Part shown: positions 24,922-37,771 of the stretch, in pieces
How positions within the stretch are numbered: the first letter of the stretch is position 1
Layout of the letters: every line of letters begins with the position of its first letter
Assembly (NCBI GenBank): GCA_029721435.1
Contig: CM056583.1
Span: forward strand, 71,480,120-71,544,119
Direction: 5' to 3'
Length of the DNA: 64,000 bases
Origin: Gymnothorax reevesii
Taxonomy: Eukaryota; Chordata; Actinopteri; Anguilliformes; Muraenidae
Notes under the pieces: model-generated
Databases searched by the model: none
What the model was told of the DNA's origin: nothing
Seen by the model: only the letters and a program-made list of their open reading frames with translations
Translations under genes and position numbers: made by a program

Positions 24922-26545
24922 ATTAAAGCTGCAAGCAGCGTTGGGGCGGGTCCTCGCCCACCCGCGCACGTCGAAACGGGGGCGAGACGCCCACCCGTGC
25001 ATGTCGAAAGGGGGGCGAGTCGCGTTGGAGCGATGTCGAGCATTGTGATTCGTTGAACAGTACGAGATAGTGGGAAATGTTTTATGTTGAGTTGAGTGCA
25101 AACCCCTTCACTGCAAGAGATTTTTGTTTTGAATAATGGAGCTATGAGCCATGGAACGTGGTCAAAGTATCTGAAGCACATGTAATCACTGGTGTGTATT
25201 GTGAAATCTTCCCCCATGCATGAACTTAGTGAAGGGAGATGATCCGTGGGCTCCAACTGCCACCCGGTGGACAATTGTGTAGTAGCACAGAGAAATACAT
25301 GGAAATCAATGAAAATCAAGAAATTAATAAATGGTTCTTCTACGTAAATCCTAGAAAGCTGAGATTTTGGGAGCATGTTCCCTGAACACAGACAAAAGTT
25401 TCATACGCTGCAACTTATGGTGAATTCAGAAGTGCGTCACTCTATATTTTTCAAAATATGAATATTCATAACATATTAATATCTCCAGAAATATTCATAG
25501 AAATTGTTCCATGCTTGGCAGTTTGTCTGTACACATGGAGCTTATGAAGTCTACCAAAGGACATTTTGATACAATAAACGGTTTGTTCACAGTAAGAAAT
25601 TATGTGATACTGTACAGCATATGATGAACATAACATTTTTTATTTCAAGAAGTCTTCATTGGATTTTCACGAAATCATGTGAGAATATCTGTCATGGTAC
25701 AGCAATGATGTGTGATTTTTATCAGAATTTTTAAACATTGCGTCCGGGCGTGGTGTAAGCAAAAGTGCCATTTTGGAGGATTTAGGTGGCGCTAGAGAGC
25801 CATTTTGTGCCTTTGGTGAAGAATTTTGGGATAAGACATATGTTTGTTGCCTGTAAGAATTTACTGCAAAATTTTGTTTGTTTTTGACCATGTTTAAGCG
25901 GTTAAATTAATGTTGGAAATTGCGTATGCATCGGGAAAAGGCAGTCAAAGTGGCTGCGGACCCCATCTTTGACGCCTCATAAAATCCAAACCGTAGGACT
26001 TTTGAAAAAGTTGTACAGTAGTTTTCATCGGAAGAGTGTGCTGTGTCATCTATTAGCATTTGGGGTCGATACGATGAACGCCCTAGGAGGAGTTCGCGTT
26101 TGTTCGAGGCCAAATTTTGGCCAAATTTAGGGGAAAATGCAAATTTTGATATGCAAATTGCGGACTTCCTGTTTGATTTAGGTAATAGGTGTCGATTGTT
26201 CATTTTTAGGCCTTGATGAGATGAACAATATAGTGTTGGTTGCATCTCTCTATGACTTTCCTACCGGGCGTGGTGGCCCTCTAAAGGCCAGTAAAAAGTG
26301 CCTTGGTGGCGCTAGAGAGCCATTTTGTGACCTCTGGGGAGAATTTTTTCATTTTATAAAATTTTTCGCCAGATCTGACGAGCGTGCCGATTTTGGTGAG
26401 TTTTTGAGCATGTTTAGGGGGTCAAATTTGAGCGCAAAGAGGCGTAAGAAGAAACAAAGAATAATAATAATAATAATAATAAGAAACATAGCAGGAACAA
26501 TAGGGTCCTCTCTGAGGCCTTTCAGGCCTCGAGGCTCGGACCCTA
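24922..26545 (+). repeat. Unit U16, copy of U5
   Basis: 1624 bp, offset 17827 from U5, with the full TAA tract and one hairpin at 26501-26545. This is the uninterrupted reference for the split copy U22. Confidence 0.85.
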
Positions 26546-28100
26546 ATTAAAGCTGCAAGCAGCGTTGGGACGGGTCCTCGCCCACCCGCGCACGTCGAAA
26601 CGGGGGCGAGACGCCCACCCGCGCATGTCGAAAGGGGGGCGAGACGCGTTCGAGCGATGTCGAGCATTGTGTTTCGTTGGACAGTACGAGATAGTGGGAA
26701 ATTTTTTATGTTGAGTTGAGTGCAAGCCCCTTCACTGCAAGAGATTTTTGTTTTGAATAATGGAGCTATGAGCCATGGAACCTGGTGAAAGTAGCTGAAG
26801 CACATGTAATCACTGGTGTGTATTGTGAAATCTTCCCCCATGCATGAACTTAGTGAAGGGAGATGATCCGTGGGCTCCAACTGCCACCCGGTGGACAATT
26901 GTGTAGTAGCACACAGAAATACATGGAAATCAATAAAAATCAAGAAATTAATAAATGCTTCTTCTACGTAAATCCTAGAAAGCTGAGATTTTGGGAGCAT
27001 GTTCCCTGAACACAGACAAAAGTTTCATACGCTGCAACTTATGGTGAATTCAGAGGTGCGTCACTCTATATTTTTCAAAATATGAATATTCATAACATAT
27101 TAATATCTCCAGAAACATTCATAGAAATTGTTCCATGCTTGGCAGTTTGTCTGTACACATGGAGCTTATGAAGTCTACCAAAGGACATTTTGATACAATA
27201 AACGGTTTGTTCACAGTAAGAAATTATGTGATACTGTACAGCATATGATGAACATAACATTTTTTATTTCAAGAAGTCTTCATTGGATTTTCACGAAATC
27301 AAGTGAGAATATCTGTCATGGTACAGCAATGATGTGTGATTTTTTTCAGAATTTTTTAACATTGCGTCAGGCCGTGGTGTAAGCAAAAGTGCCATTTTGG
27401 AGGATTTAGGTGGCGCTAGAGAGCCATTTTGTGCCTTTGGTGAAGAATTTTGGGATAAGAAATATGTTTGTTGCCTGTAAGAATTAACTGCAAAATTTTG
27501 TTCGTTTTTGACCATGTTAAAGCAATTAAAATAATGTTGGAAATTGCGTATGCATCGGGAAAAGGCAGTCAAAGTGGCTAGGGACCCCAACTTTGACGCC
27601 TCATAAAATCCAAACCGTAGGACTTTTGAAAAAGTTGTACAGTAGTTTTCATCGGAAGAGTGTGTTGTGTCATCTATTAGCATTTGGGGTCGATACGATG
27701 AACGCCCTAGGAGGAGTTCGCGTTTGTTCGAGGGCAAATTTTGGCCAAATTTAGGGAAAAATGCAAATTTTGATATGCAAATTGCGGACTTCCTGTTTGA
27801 TTTAGGTAATAGGTGTCGATTGTTCATTTTTAGGCCTTGATGAGATGAACAATATAGTGTTGGTTGCATCTCTCTATGACTTTCCTACCGGGCGTGGTGG
27901 CCCTCTAAAGGCCAGTAAAAAGTGCCTTGGTGGCGCTAGAGAGCCATTTTGTGACCTATGGGGAGAATTTTTTCATTTTATCAAATTTTTCGCCAGACCG
28001 GACGAGCGTGCCGATTTTGGTGAGTTTTTGAGCATGTTTAGGGGGTCAAATCTGAGCGCAAAGAGGCGTATAGAGAAAGAAAGAAAGAATAATAATAATA
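26546..28100 (+). repeat. Unit U17, copy of U6 split in its TAA tract
   Basis: 1555 bp. Matches 8719-10273 and stops after AA(TAA)4, directly abutting the U18 head. The missing 140 bp of the U6 tail (10274-10413) is found at 29709-29848. Confidence 0.85.
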
Positions 28101-29708
28101 ATTAAAGCTGCAAGCAGCGTTGGGGCGGGTCCTCGCCCACCGGCGCATGTCGAAACGGGGGCGAGACGCCCACCCGTGCATGTCGAAACGGGGGCGAGAC
28201 GCGTTCGAGCGATGTCGAGCATTGTCATTCGTTGGACAGTACGAGATAGTGGGAAATCTTTTATGTTGATTTGAGTGCAAACCCCTTCACTGCAAGAGAA
28301 TTTTGTTTTGAATAATGGAGCTATGAGCCATGGAACCTGGTCAAAGTATCTGAAGCACATTTAATCACTGGTGTGTACTGTGAAATCTTCCCCCATGCAT
28401 GAACTTAGTGAAGGGAGATGATCCGTGGGCTCCAACTGCCACCCGGTGGACAGAATGTGTAGCTGCACATAGAAAAACATGGGAAATCAAAAATAATCAA
28501 GAAATTCATAAATGCTTCTTCTACGTAAATCCTAGAAAGCTGAGATTTTGGGAGCATGTTCCCTGAACACAGACAAAAGTTTCATACGCTGCAACTTATG
28601 GCGAATTCAGAAGTGCGTCACTCTAAATTTTTCAAAAAATGAATATTCATAACATATTCATATCTCAAAAAATATTCATTGAAATTGTACCATGCTCGGT
28701 AGTTTGTCTGTACACATTGAGCTTATGAAGTGTACCAAAGGACATTTTGATACGAAAAATGGTTTGTTCACAGTAAGAAATTATGTGATACTGTACAGCA
28801 TATTATGAACATAACATTTTTTATTTCAAGAAGTTTTCATTGGATTTTCACGAAATCAAGTGACAATATCTGTCATGGTACAGCAATGATGTGTGAATTT
28901 TTTCAGAATTTTTAAACATTGCTTCAGGCCGTGGTGTAAGCAAAAGTGCCATTTTAGAGGATTTAGGTGGCGCTAGAGAGCCATTTTGTGCCTTTGGTGA
29001 AGAATTTTGGGATAAGAGATATGTTTGTTGCCTGTAAGAATTTACTGCAAAATTTTGTTCGTTTTTGACCATGTTTAAGCGCTGAAAATAATGTTGGAAA
29101 TTGCGTATGCATCGGAAAAAGGCAGTCAAAGTGGCTGCGGACCCCATCTTTGACGCCTCATAAAATCCAAACCGTAGGACTTTTGAAAAAGTTGTACAGT
29201 AGTTTTTATCGGAAGAATGTGCTTTGTCATCTATTAGCATTTGGGGTCGATACGATGAACGGCCTAGGAGGAGTTCGCGTTTGTTCGAGGGCAAATTTTG
29301 GCCAAATTTAGGGGAAAATGCATATTTTGATATGCAAATTGCGGACTTCCTGTTCGATTTCGGTAATAGGTGTCGATTGTTCATTTTTAGTCCTTGATGA
29401 GATGAACAATACAGTGTTGGTTGCATCTCTCTATGACTTTCCTACCGGGCGTGGTGGCCCTCTAAAGGCCAGTAAAAAGTGCCTTGGTGGCGCTAGAGAG
29501 CCATTTTGTGACCTATGGGGAGAGTTTTTTCATTTTATCAAATTTTTCGCCAGACCTGACGAGCGTGCCGATTTTGGTGAGTTTTTGAGCATGTTTAGGG
29601 GGTCAAATTTGAGCTCAAAGAGGCGTCGGAAGAAACAAAGAATAAGAAACACGAGAAATACAATAGGGTCCTCTCCAAGGCCTTGCAGGCCTGGAGGCTC
29701 GGACCCTA
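28101..29708 (+). mobile_element. Unit U18, cleanly inserted single unit
   Basis: 1608 bp from ATTAAAG to ...GGACCCTA, with its own hairpin at 29664-29708 (CACGAGAAA lead-in). It lies between the two halves of a U6-type tail, with no duplicated target bases beyond the 1-2 bases that cannot be assigned within TAA repeats. Private changes include GTGTGTACTG and a degenerate first octamer (ATGCATAT). Confidence 0.8.
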
Positions 29709-29848
29709 ATAATAAGAAACATAGCAGGAACAATAGGGTCCTCTCCGAGGCCTTGCAGGCCTGGAGGCTCGGACCCTAATAATAAGAAACATAGCAGGAA
29801 CAATAGGGTCCTCTCTGAGGCCTTTCAGGCCTCGAGGCTCGGACCCTA
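29709..29848 (+). repeat. Displaced 140-bp tail of U17 (U6-type)
   Basis: Base-for-base match by eye to 10274-10413: the last two TAAs, hairpin 29734-29778, spacer, hairpin 29804-29848. Order, lead-ins and inner loops (TGC then TTC) agree. It is the right half of the tail whose left half ends at 28100. Confidence 0.85.
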
Positions 29849-29927
29849 ATAATAATAATAATAAGAAACACGACAAAAACAATAGGGTCCTCTCCAAGGC
29901 CCTGCAGGCCTGGAGGCTCGGACCCTA
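29849..29927 (+). repeat. Further displaced tail hairpin
   Basis: 79 bp: A(TAA)5, CACGACAAA lead-in, hairpin 29883-29927. It follows the end of the U14-U17 block copy, so it may be the tail of a unit split when that block arrived; U13 (left neighbour, no hairpin) is the candidate. Confidence 0.55.
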
Positions 29928-31483
29928 ATTAAAGCTGCAAGCAGCGTTGGGGCGGGTCCTCGCCCACCGGTGCATGTCGAAACGGGGGCGAGACGCCCAC
30001 CCGCGCATGTCGAAAGGGGGGCGAGACGCGTTGGAGCGATGTCGAGCATTGTGATTCGTTGAACAGTACGAGATAGTGGGAAATCTTTTATTTTGAGTTG
30101 AGTGCAAACCCCTTCACTGCAAGAGATTTTTGTTTTGAATAACGGAGCTATGAGCCATGGAACCTGGTCAAAGTATCTGGAGCACATTTAATCACTGGTG
30201 TGTATTGTGAAATCTGCCCCCATGCATGAACTTAGTGAAGGGAGATGATCCGTGGGCTCCAACTGCCACCCGGTGGACAATTGTGTAGTAGCACACAGAA
30301 ATACATGGAAATCAATGAAAATCAAGAAATTAATAAATGCTTCTTCTACGTAAATCCTAGAAAGCTGAGATTTTGGGAGCATGTTCCCTGAACACAGACA
30401 AAAGTTTCATACGCTGCAACTTATGGTGAATTCAGAAGTGCGTCACTCTATATTTTTCAAAATATGAATATTCATAACATATTAATATCTCCAGAAATAT
30501 TCATAGAAATTGTTCCATGCTTGGCAGTTTGTCTGTACCCATGGAGCTTATGAAATCTACCAAAGGACATTTTGATACAATAAACGGTTTGTTCACAGTA
30601 AGAAATTATGTGATACTGTACAGCATATGATGAACATAACATTTTTTATTTCAAAAAGTCTTCATTCGATTTTCACGAAATCATGTGAGAATATCTGTCA
30701 TGGTACAGCAATGATGTGTGATTTTTTTCAGAATTTTTAAACATTGCGTCCGGGCGTGGTGTAAGCAAAAGTGCCATTTTGGAGGATTTAGGTGGCGCTA
30801 GAGAGCCATTTTGTGCCTTTGGTGAAGAATTTTGGGATAAGACATATGTTTGTTGCCTGTAAGAATTTACTGCAAAATTTTGTTCGTTTTTGACCATGTT
30901 TAAGCGGTTAAATTAATGTTGGAAATTGCGTATGCATCGGGAAAAGGCAGTCAAAGTGGCTGCGGACCCCATCTTTGACGCCTCATAAAATCCAAACCGT
31001 AGGACTTTTGAAAAAGTTGTACAGTAGTTTTCATCGGAAGAGTGTGCTGTGTCATCTATTAGCATTTGGGGTCGATACGATGAACGCCCTAGGAGGAGTT
31101 CGCGTTTGTTCGAGGGCAAATTTTGGCCAAATTTAGGGGAAAATGCAAATTTTGATATGCAAATAGCGGACTTCCTGTTTGATTTAGGTAATAGGTGTCG
31201 ATTGTTCATTTTTAGGCCTTGATGAGAAGAACAATATAGTGTTGGTTGCATCTCTCTAGGACTTTCCTACCGGGCGTGGTGGCCCTCTAAAGGCCAGTAA
31301 AAAGTGCCTTGGTGGCGCTAGAGAGCCATTTTGTGACCTATGGGGAGAGTTTTTTCATTTTATCAAATTTTTCGCCAGACCTGACGAGCGTGCCGATTTT
31401 GGTGAGTTTTTGAGCATGTTTAGGGGGTCAAATTCAAGCTCAAAGAGGCGTAAGAAAAAACAAAGAAACAAAGAATAATAATA
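29928..31483 (+). repeat. Unit U19, no hairpin
   Basis: 1556 bp. The 3' third carries diagnostics shared only with U21: ATGCAAATAGCGG, GATGAGAAGAAC and CTCTCTAGGAC. Ends in a short TAA run joined to U20. Confidence 0.8.
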
Positions 31484-33047
31484 ATTAAAGCTGCAAGCAG
31501 CGTTGGGACGGGTCCTCGCCCACCCGCGCACGTCGAAACGGGGGCGAGACGCCCACCCGTGCATGTCGAAAGGGGGGCGGGACGCGTTGGAGCGATATCG
31601 AGCATTGTGATTCGTTGGACAGTACGAGATAGTGGGAAATCTTTTATGTTGAGTTGAGTGCAAACCCCTTCACTGCAAGAGATTTTTGTTTTGAATAATG
31701 GAGCTATGAGCCATGGAACCTGGTCAAAGTATCTGAAGCACATGTAATCACTGGTGTGTATTGTGAAATCTTCCCCCATGCATGAACTTAGTGAAGGGAG
31801 ATGATCTGTGGGCTCCAACAGCCACCCGGTGGACAATTGTGTAGTAGCACACAGAAATACATGGAAATCAATGAAAATCAAGAAATTAATAAATGCTTCT
31901 TCTACGTAAATCCTAGAAAGCTGACATTTTGGGAGCATGTTCCCTGAACACAGACAAAAGTTTCATACGCTGCAACTTATGGTGAATTCAGAAGTGCGTC
32001 ACTCAATATTTTTCAAAATATGAATATTCATAACATATTAATATCTCCAGAAATATTAATAGAAATTGTTCCATGCTTGGCAGTTTGTGTGTACACATAG
32101 AGCTTATGAAGTCTACCAAAGGACATTTTGATACAATAAACGGTTTGTTCACAGTAAGAAATTATGTGATACTGTACAGCATATGATGAACATAACATTT
32201 TTTATTTCAAGAAGTCTTCATTGGATTTTCACGAAATCAAGTGAGAATATCTGTCATGGTACAGCAATGATGTGTGATTTTTTTCAGAATTTTTAAACAT
32301 TGCGTCAGGGCGTGGTGTAAGCAAAAGTGCCATTTTGGAGGATTTAGGTGGCGCTAGAGAGCCATTTTGTGCCTTTGGTGAAGAATTTTGGGATAAGAGA
32401 TATGTTTGTTGCCTGTAAGAATTTACTGCAAAATTTTGTTCGTTTTTGACCATGTTTAAGCGGTTAAATTAATGTTGGAAAATGCGTATGCATCGGGAAA
32501 AGGCAGTAAAAGTGGCTGCGGACCCCATCTTTGACGCCTCATAAAATCCAAGCCGTAGGACTTTTGAAAAAGTTGTACAGTACTTTTCATCGGAAGAGTG
32601 TGCTGTGTCATCTATTAGCATTTGGGGTCGATACGATGAACGCCCTAGGAGGAGTTCGCGTTTGTTCGAGGGCAAATTTTGGCCAAATTTAGGGTGAAAT
32701 GCAAATTTTGATATGCAAATTGCGGACTTCCTGTTTGATTTAGGTAATAGGTGTCGATTGTTCATTTTTAGGCCTTGATGAGATGAACAATATAGTGTTG
32801 GTTGCATCTCTCTATGACTTTCCTACCGGGTGTGGTGGCCCTCTGAAGGCCAGTAAAAAGTGCCTTGGTGGCGCTAGAGAGCCATTTTGTGACCTATGGG
32901 GAGAGTTTTTTCATTTTATCAAATTTTTCGCCAGACCTGACGAGCGTGCCGATTTTGGTGAGTTTTTGAGCATGTTTAGGGGGTCAAATTGAAGCTCAAA
33001 GAGGCGTAAGAAAAAACAAAGAAACAAAGAAACAAAGAATAATAATA
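31484..33047 (+). repeat. Unit U20, copy of U4
   Basis: 1564 bp, offset 25953 from U4; no difference noticed. No hairpin. Its right neighbour U21 replaces the expected U5-type unit, which follows at 34670. Confidence 0.85.
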
Positions 33048-34669
33048 ATTAAAGCTGCAAGCAGCGTTGGGGCGGGTCCTCGCCCACCGGTGCATGTCGA
33101 AACGGGGGCGAGACGCCCACCCGTGCATGTCGAAAGGGGGTGAGACGCGTTCGAGCGATGTCGAGCATTGTGATTCGTTGGACAGTACGAGATAGTGGGA
33201 AATGTTTCATGTTCAGTTGAGTGCAAACCCCTTTAGTGCAAGAGATTTTTGTTGTGAATATTGGAGCTATGAGCCATGGAACCTGGTCAGAGTATCTGAA
33301 GCACATTTAATCACTGCTGTGTATTGTGTAATCTTCCCCTATGCATGAACTTAGTGAAGGGAGATGATCCGTGGGCTCCAACTGCCACCCGGTGGACACT
33401 TGTGTAGTAGGACATAGAAAAAACATAGAAATCAATGATAATCAAGAAATTCATAAATGCTTCTTCAAAGTAAGTCCGAGAGAGCTGATATTTTGGGAGC
33501 ATGTTCCCTGAACACAGACAAAAGTTTCATACGCTGCAACTTATGGTGAATTCAGAAGTGCGTCACTCTATATTTTTCAAAATATGAATATTCATAACAT
33601 ATTCATATCTCAGGAAATATTCATTGATATTGAACCATGCTCAGTAGTTTGTCTGTACACATGGACCTTATGAAGTGTACCAAAGGATATTTTGATACGA
33701 TTAACGGTTTGTCCACAGTAAGAAATTATGCGATACTGTGCAGCATATTATGAACATAACATTTTTTATTTCTAAAAGTCTTCATTGGATTTTCACGAAA
33801 TCAAGTGAGAATATGTGTCATGGTACAGCAATGATGTGTGATTTTTTTCAGAATTTTTAGACATTGCGTCCGGGCGTGGTGTAAGCAAAAGTGCCATTTT
33901 GGAGGATTTAGGTGGCGCTAGAGAGCCATTTTGTGCCTTTGGTGAAGAATTTTGGGATAAGACATATGTTTGTTGCCTGTAAGAATTTACTGCAAAATTT
34001 TGTTCGTTTTTGACCATGTTTAAGCGGTGAAATTAATGTTGGAAATTGCGTATGCATCAGGAAAAGGCAGTCAAAGTGGCTGCGGACCCCATCTTTGACG
34101 CCTCATAAAATCCAAACCGTAGGACTTTTGAAAAAGTTGTACAGTAGTTTTCATCGGAAGAGTGTGCTGTGTCATCTATTAGCATTTGGGGTCGATACGA
34201 TGAACGCCCTAGGAGGAGTTCGCGTTTGTTTGAGGGCAAATTTTGGCCAAATTTAGGGGAAAATGCAAATTTTGATATGCAAATAGCGGACTTCCTGTTT
34301 GATTTAGGTAATAGGTGTCGATTGTTCATTTTTAGGCCTTGATGAGAAGAACAATATAGTGTTGGTTGCATCTCTCTAGGACTTTCCTACCGGGCGTGGT
34401 GGCCCTCTAAAGGCCAGTAAAAAGTGCCTTGGTGGCGCTAGAGAGCCATTTTGTGACCTATGGGGACAGTTTTTTCATTTTATCAAATTTTTCGCCAGAC
34501 CTGACGAGCGTGCCGATTTTGGTGAGTTTTTGAGCATGTTTAGGGGGTCAAATTTGAGCGCAAAGAGGCGTAGGAAAAAACAAAGAAAGAATAATAATAA
34601 GAATAAGAAACACGAGAAAAACAATAGGGTCCTCTCCAAGGCCCTGCAGGCCTGGAGGCTCGGACCCTA
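33048..34669 (+). mobile_element. Unit U21, inserted between U4-type and U5-type copies
   Basis: 1622 bp with one hairpin at 34625-34669. The first ~750 bp are diverged (for example GAATATTGGAGC, CTTCAAAGTAAG), while the 3' part matches U19 in phase (offset 3120), so U21 is itself a mosaic. It separates U20 (=U4) from U22 (=U5) exactly at the TAA/TTAAAG junction. Confidence 0.75.
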
Positions 34670-36217
34670 ATTAAAGCTGCAAGCAGCGTTGGGGCGGGTC
34701 CTCGCCCACCCGCGCACGTCGAAACGGGGGCGAGACGCCCACCCGTGCATGTCGAAAGGGGGGCGAGTCGCGTTGGAGCGATGTCGAGCATTGTGATTCG
34801 TTGAACAGTACGAGATAGTGGGAAATGTTTTATGTTGAGTTGAGTGCAAACCCCTTCACTGCAAGAGATTTTTGTTTTGAATAATGGAGCTATGAGCCAT
34901 GGAACGTGGTCAAAGTATCTGAAGCACATGTAATCACTGGTGTGTATTGTGAAATCTTCCCCCATGCATGAACTTAGTGAAGGGAGATGATCCGTGGGCT
35001 CCAACTGCCACCCGGTGGACAATTGTGTAGTAGCACAGAGAAATACATGGAAATCAATGAAAATCAAGAAATTAATAAATGGTTCTTCTACGTAAATCCT
35101 AGAAAGCTGAGATTTTGGGAGCATGTTCCCTGAACACAGACAAAAGTTTCATACGCTGCAACTTATGGTGAATTCAGAAGTGCGTCACTCTATATTTTTC
35201 AAAATATGAATATTCATAACATATTAATATCTCCAGAAATATTCATAGAAATTGTTCCATGCTTGGCAGTTTGTCTGTACACATGGAGCTTATGAAGTCT
35301 ACCAAAGGACATTTTGATACAATAAACGGTTTGTTCACAGTAAGAAATTATGTGATACTGTACAGCATATGATGAACATAACATTTTTTATTTCAAGAAG
35401 TCTTCATTGGATTTTCACGAAATCATGTGAGAATATCTGTCATGGTACAGCAATGATGTGTGATTTTTATCAGAATTTTTAAACATTGCGTCCGGGCGTG
35501 GTGTAAGCAAAAGTGCCATTTTGGAGGATTTAGGTGGCGCTAGAGAGCCATTTTGTGCCTTTGGTGAAGAATTTTGGGATAAGACATATGTTTGTTGCCT
35601 GTAAGAATTTACTGCAAAATTTTGTTTGTTTTTGACCATGTTTAAGCGGTTAAATTAATGTTGGAAATTGCGTATGCATCGGGAAAAGGCAGTCAAAGTG
35701 GCTGCGGACCCCATCTTTGACGCCTCATAAAATCCAAACCGTAGGACTTTTGAAAAAGTTGTACAGTAGTTTTCATCGGAAGAGTGTGCTGTGTCATCTA
35801 TTAGCATTTGGGGTCGATACGATGAACGCCCTAGGAGGAGTTCGCGTTTGTTCGAGGCCAAATTTTGGCCAAATTTAGGGGAAAATGCAAATTTTGATAT
35901 GCAAATTGCGGACTTCCTGTTTGATTTAGGTAATAGGTGTCGATTGTTCATTTTTAGGCCTTGATGAGATGAACAATATAGTGTTGGTTGCATCTCTCTA
36001 TGACTTTCCTACCGGGCGTGGTGGCCCTCTAAAGGCCAGTAAAAAGTGCCTTGGTGGCGCTAGAGAGCCATTTTGTGACCTCTGGGGAGAATTTTTTCAT
36101 TTTATAAAATTTTTCGCCAGATCTGACGAGCGTGCCGATTTTGGTGAGTTTTTGAGCATGTTTAGGGGGTCAAATTTGAGCGCAAAGAGGCGTAAGAAGA
36201 AACAAAGAATAATAATA
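34670..36217 (+). repeat. Unit U22, copy of U5 split in its TAA tract
   Basis: 1548 bp, offset 27575 from U5, equal to 7095-8642. It stops after AA(TAA)3 and meets the U23 head. The remaining 76 bp of the U5 tail are at 39394-39469. Confidence 0.85.
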
Positions 36218-37771
36218 ATTAAAGCTGCAAGCAGCGTTGGGGCGGGTCCTCGCCCACCGGTGCATGTCGAAACGGGGGCGAGACGCCCATCCGCGCATGT
36301 CGAAAGGGGGGCGAGACGCGTCGGAGCGATGTCGAGCATTGTGATTCGTTGAACAGTACGAGATAGTGGGAAATTTTTTATGTTGAGTTGAGTGCAAACC
36401 CCTTCACTGCAAGAGATTTTTGTTTTGAATAATGGAGCTATGAGCCATGGAACCTGGTCAAAGTATCTGAAGCACATTTAATCACTGGTGTGTATTGTGA
36501 AATCTTCCCCCATGCATGAACGTAGTGAAGGGAGATGATCCGTGGGCTGCAACTGCCACCCGGTGGACAATTGTGTAGTAGCACACAGAAATGCATGGAA
36601 ATCAATAAAAATCAAGAAATTAATAAATGCTTCTTCTACGTTAATCCTAGAAAGCTGAGATTTTGGGAGCATGTTCCCTGAACACAGACAAAAGTTTCAT
36701 ACGCTGCAACTTATGGTGAATTCAGAAGTGCGTCACTCTATATTTTTCAAAATATGAATATTCATAACATATTAATATCTCCAGAAATATTCATAGAAAT
36801 TGTTCCATGCTCGGCAGTTTGTCTGTACACATGGAGCTTATGAAGTCTACCAAAGGACATTTTGATACAATAAACGGTTTGTTCACAGTAAGAAATTATG
36901 TGATACTGTACAGCATATGATGAACATAACATTTTTTATGTCAAGAAGTCTTCATTGGATTTTCACGAAATCAAGTGAGAATATCGGTCATGGTACAGCA
37001 ATGATGTGTGATTTTTTTCAGAATTTTTAAACATTGCGTCAGGGCGTGGTGTAAGCAAAAGTGCCATTTTGGAGGATTTAGGTGGCGCTAGAGAGCCATT
37101 TTGTGCCTTTGGTGAAGAATTTTGGGATAAGAGATATGTTTGTTGCCTGTAAGAATTTACTGCAAAATTGTGTTCGTTTTTGACCATGTTTAAGCGGTTA
37201 AATTAATGTTGGAAATTGCGTATGCATCGGGAAAAGGCAGTCAAAGTGGCTGCGGACCCCATCTTTGACGCCTCATAAAATCCAAACCGTAGGACTTTTG
37301 AAAAAGTTGTACAGTAGTTTTCATCGGAAGAGTGTGCTGTGTCATCTATTAGCATTTGGGGTCGATACGATGAACGCCCTAGGAGGAGTTCGCGTTTGTT
37401 CGAGGGCAAATTTTGGCCAAATTTAGGGTGAAATGCAAATTTTGATATGCAAATTGCGGACTTCCTGTTTGATTTAGGTAATAGGTGTCGATTGTTCATT
37501 TTTAGGCCTTGATGAGATGAACAATATAGTGTTGGTTGCATCTCTCTATGACTTTCCTACCGGGCGTGGTGGCCCTCTAAAGGCCAGTAAAAAGTGCCTT
37601 GGTGGCGCTAGAGAGCCATTTTGTGACCTATGGGGAGAGTTTTATCATTTTATCAAATTTTTCGCCAGACCTGACGAGCGTGCCGATTTTGGTGAGTTTT
37701 TGAGCATGTTTAGGGGGTCAAATTCACGCTCAAAGAGGCGTAAGAAAAAACAAAGAATAATAATAATAATA
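36218..37771 (+). mobile_element. Unit U23, first of an inserted pair, no hairpin
   Basis: 1554 bp with a B-type body, ending AA(TAA)4-5 at the U24 head. With U24 it fills the gap between the halves of a U5-type tail. Private changes include CGGTCATGGTACAGC and TTTTATGTCAAG. No hairpin attributable to it was found. Confidence 0.75.

Larger units (their letters stand above)
21582..29848 (+). repeat. Block alpha, second copy, interrupted by U18
   Basis: 8267 bp. Removing 28101-29708 leaves 6659 bp, exactly the length of 3755-10413. The only substitution noticed by eye is at 22899-22901. Confidence 0.85.

Noticed and set aside
21582..29848. Pure assembly duplication as the explanation of block alpha
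   Set aside because: Not excluded, but less likely: the second copy contains an extra unit, a three-base difference and different neighbours. Long-read coverage across 21582 and 29848 would settle it.
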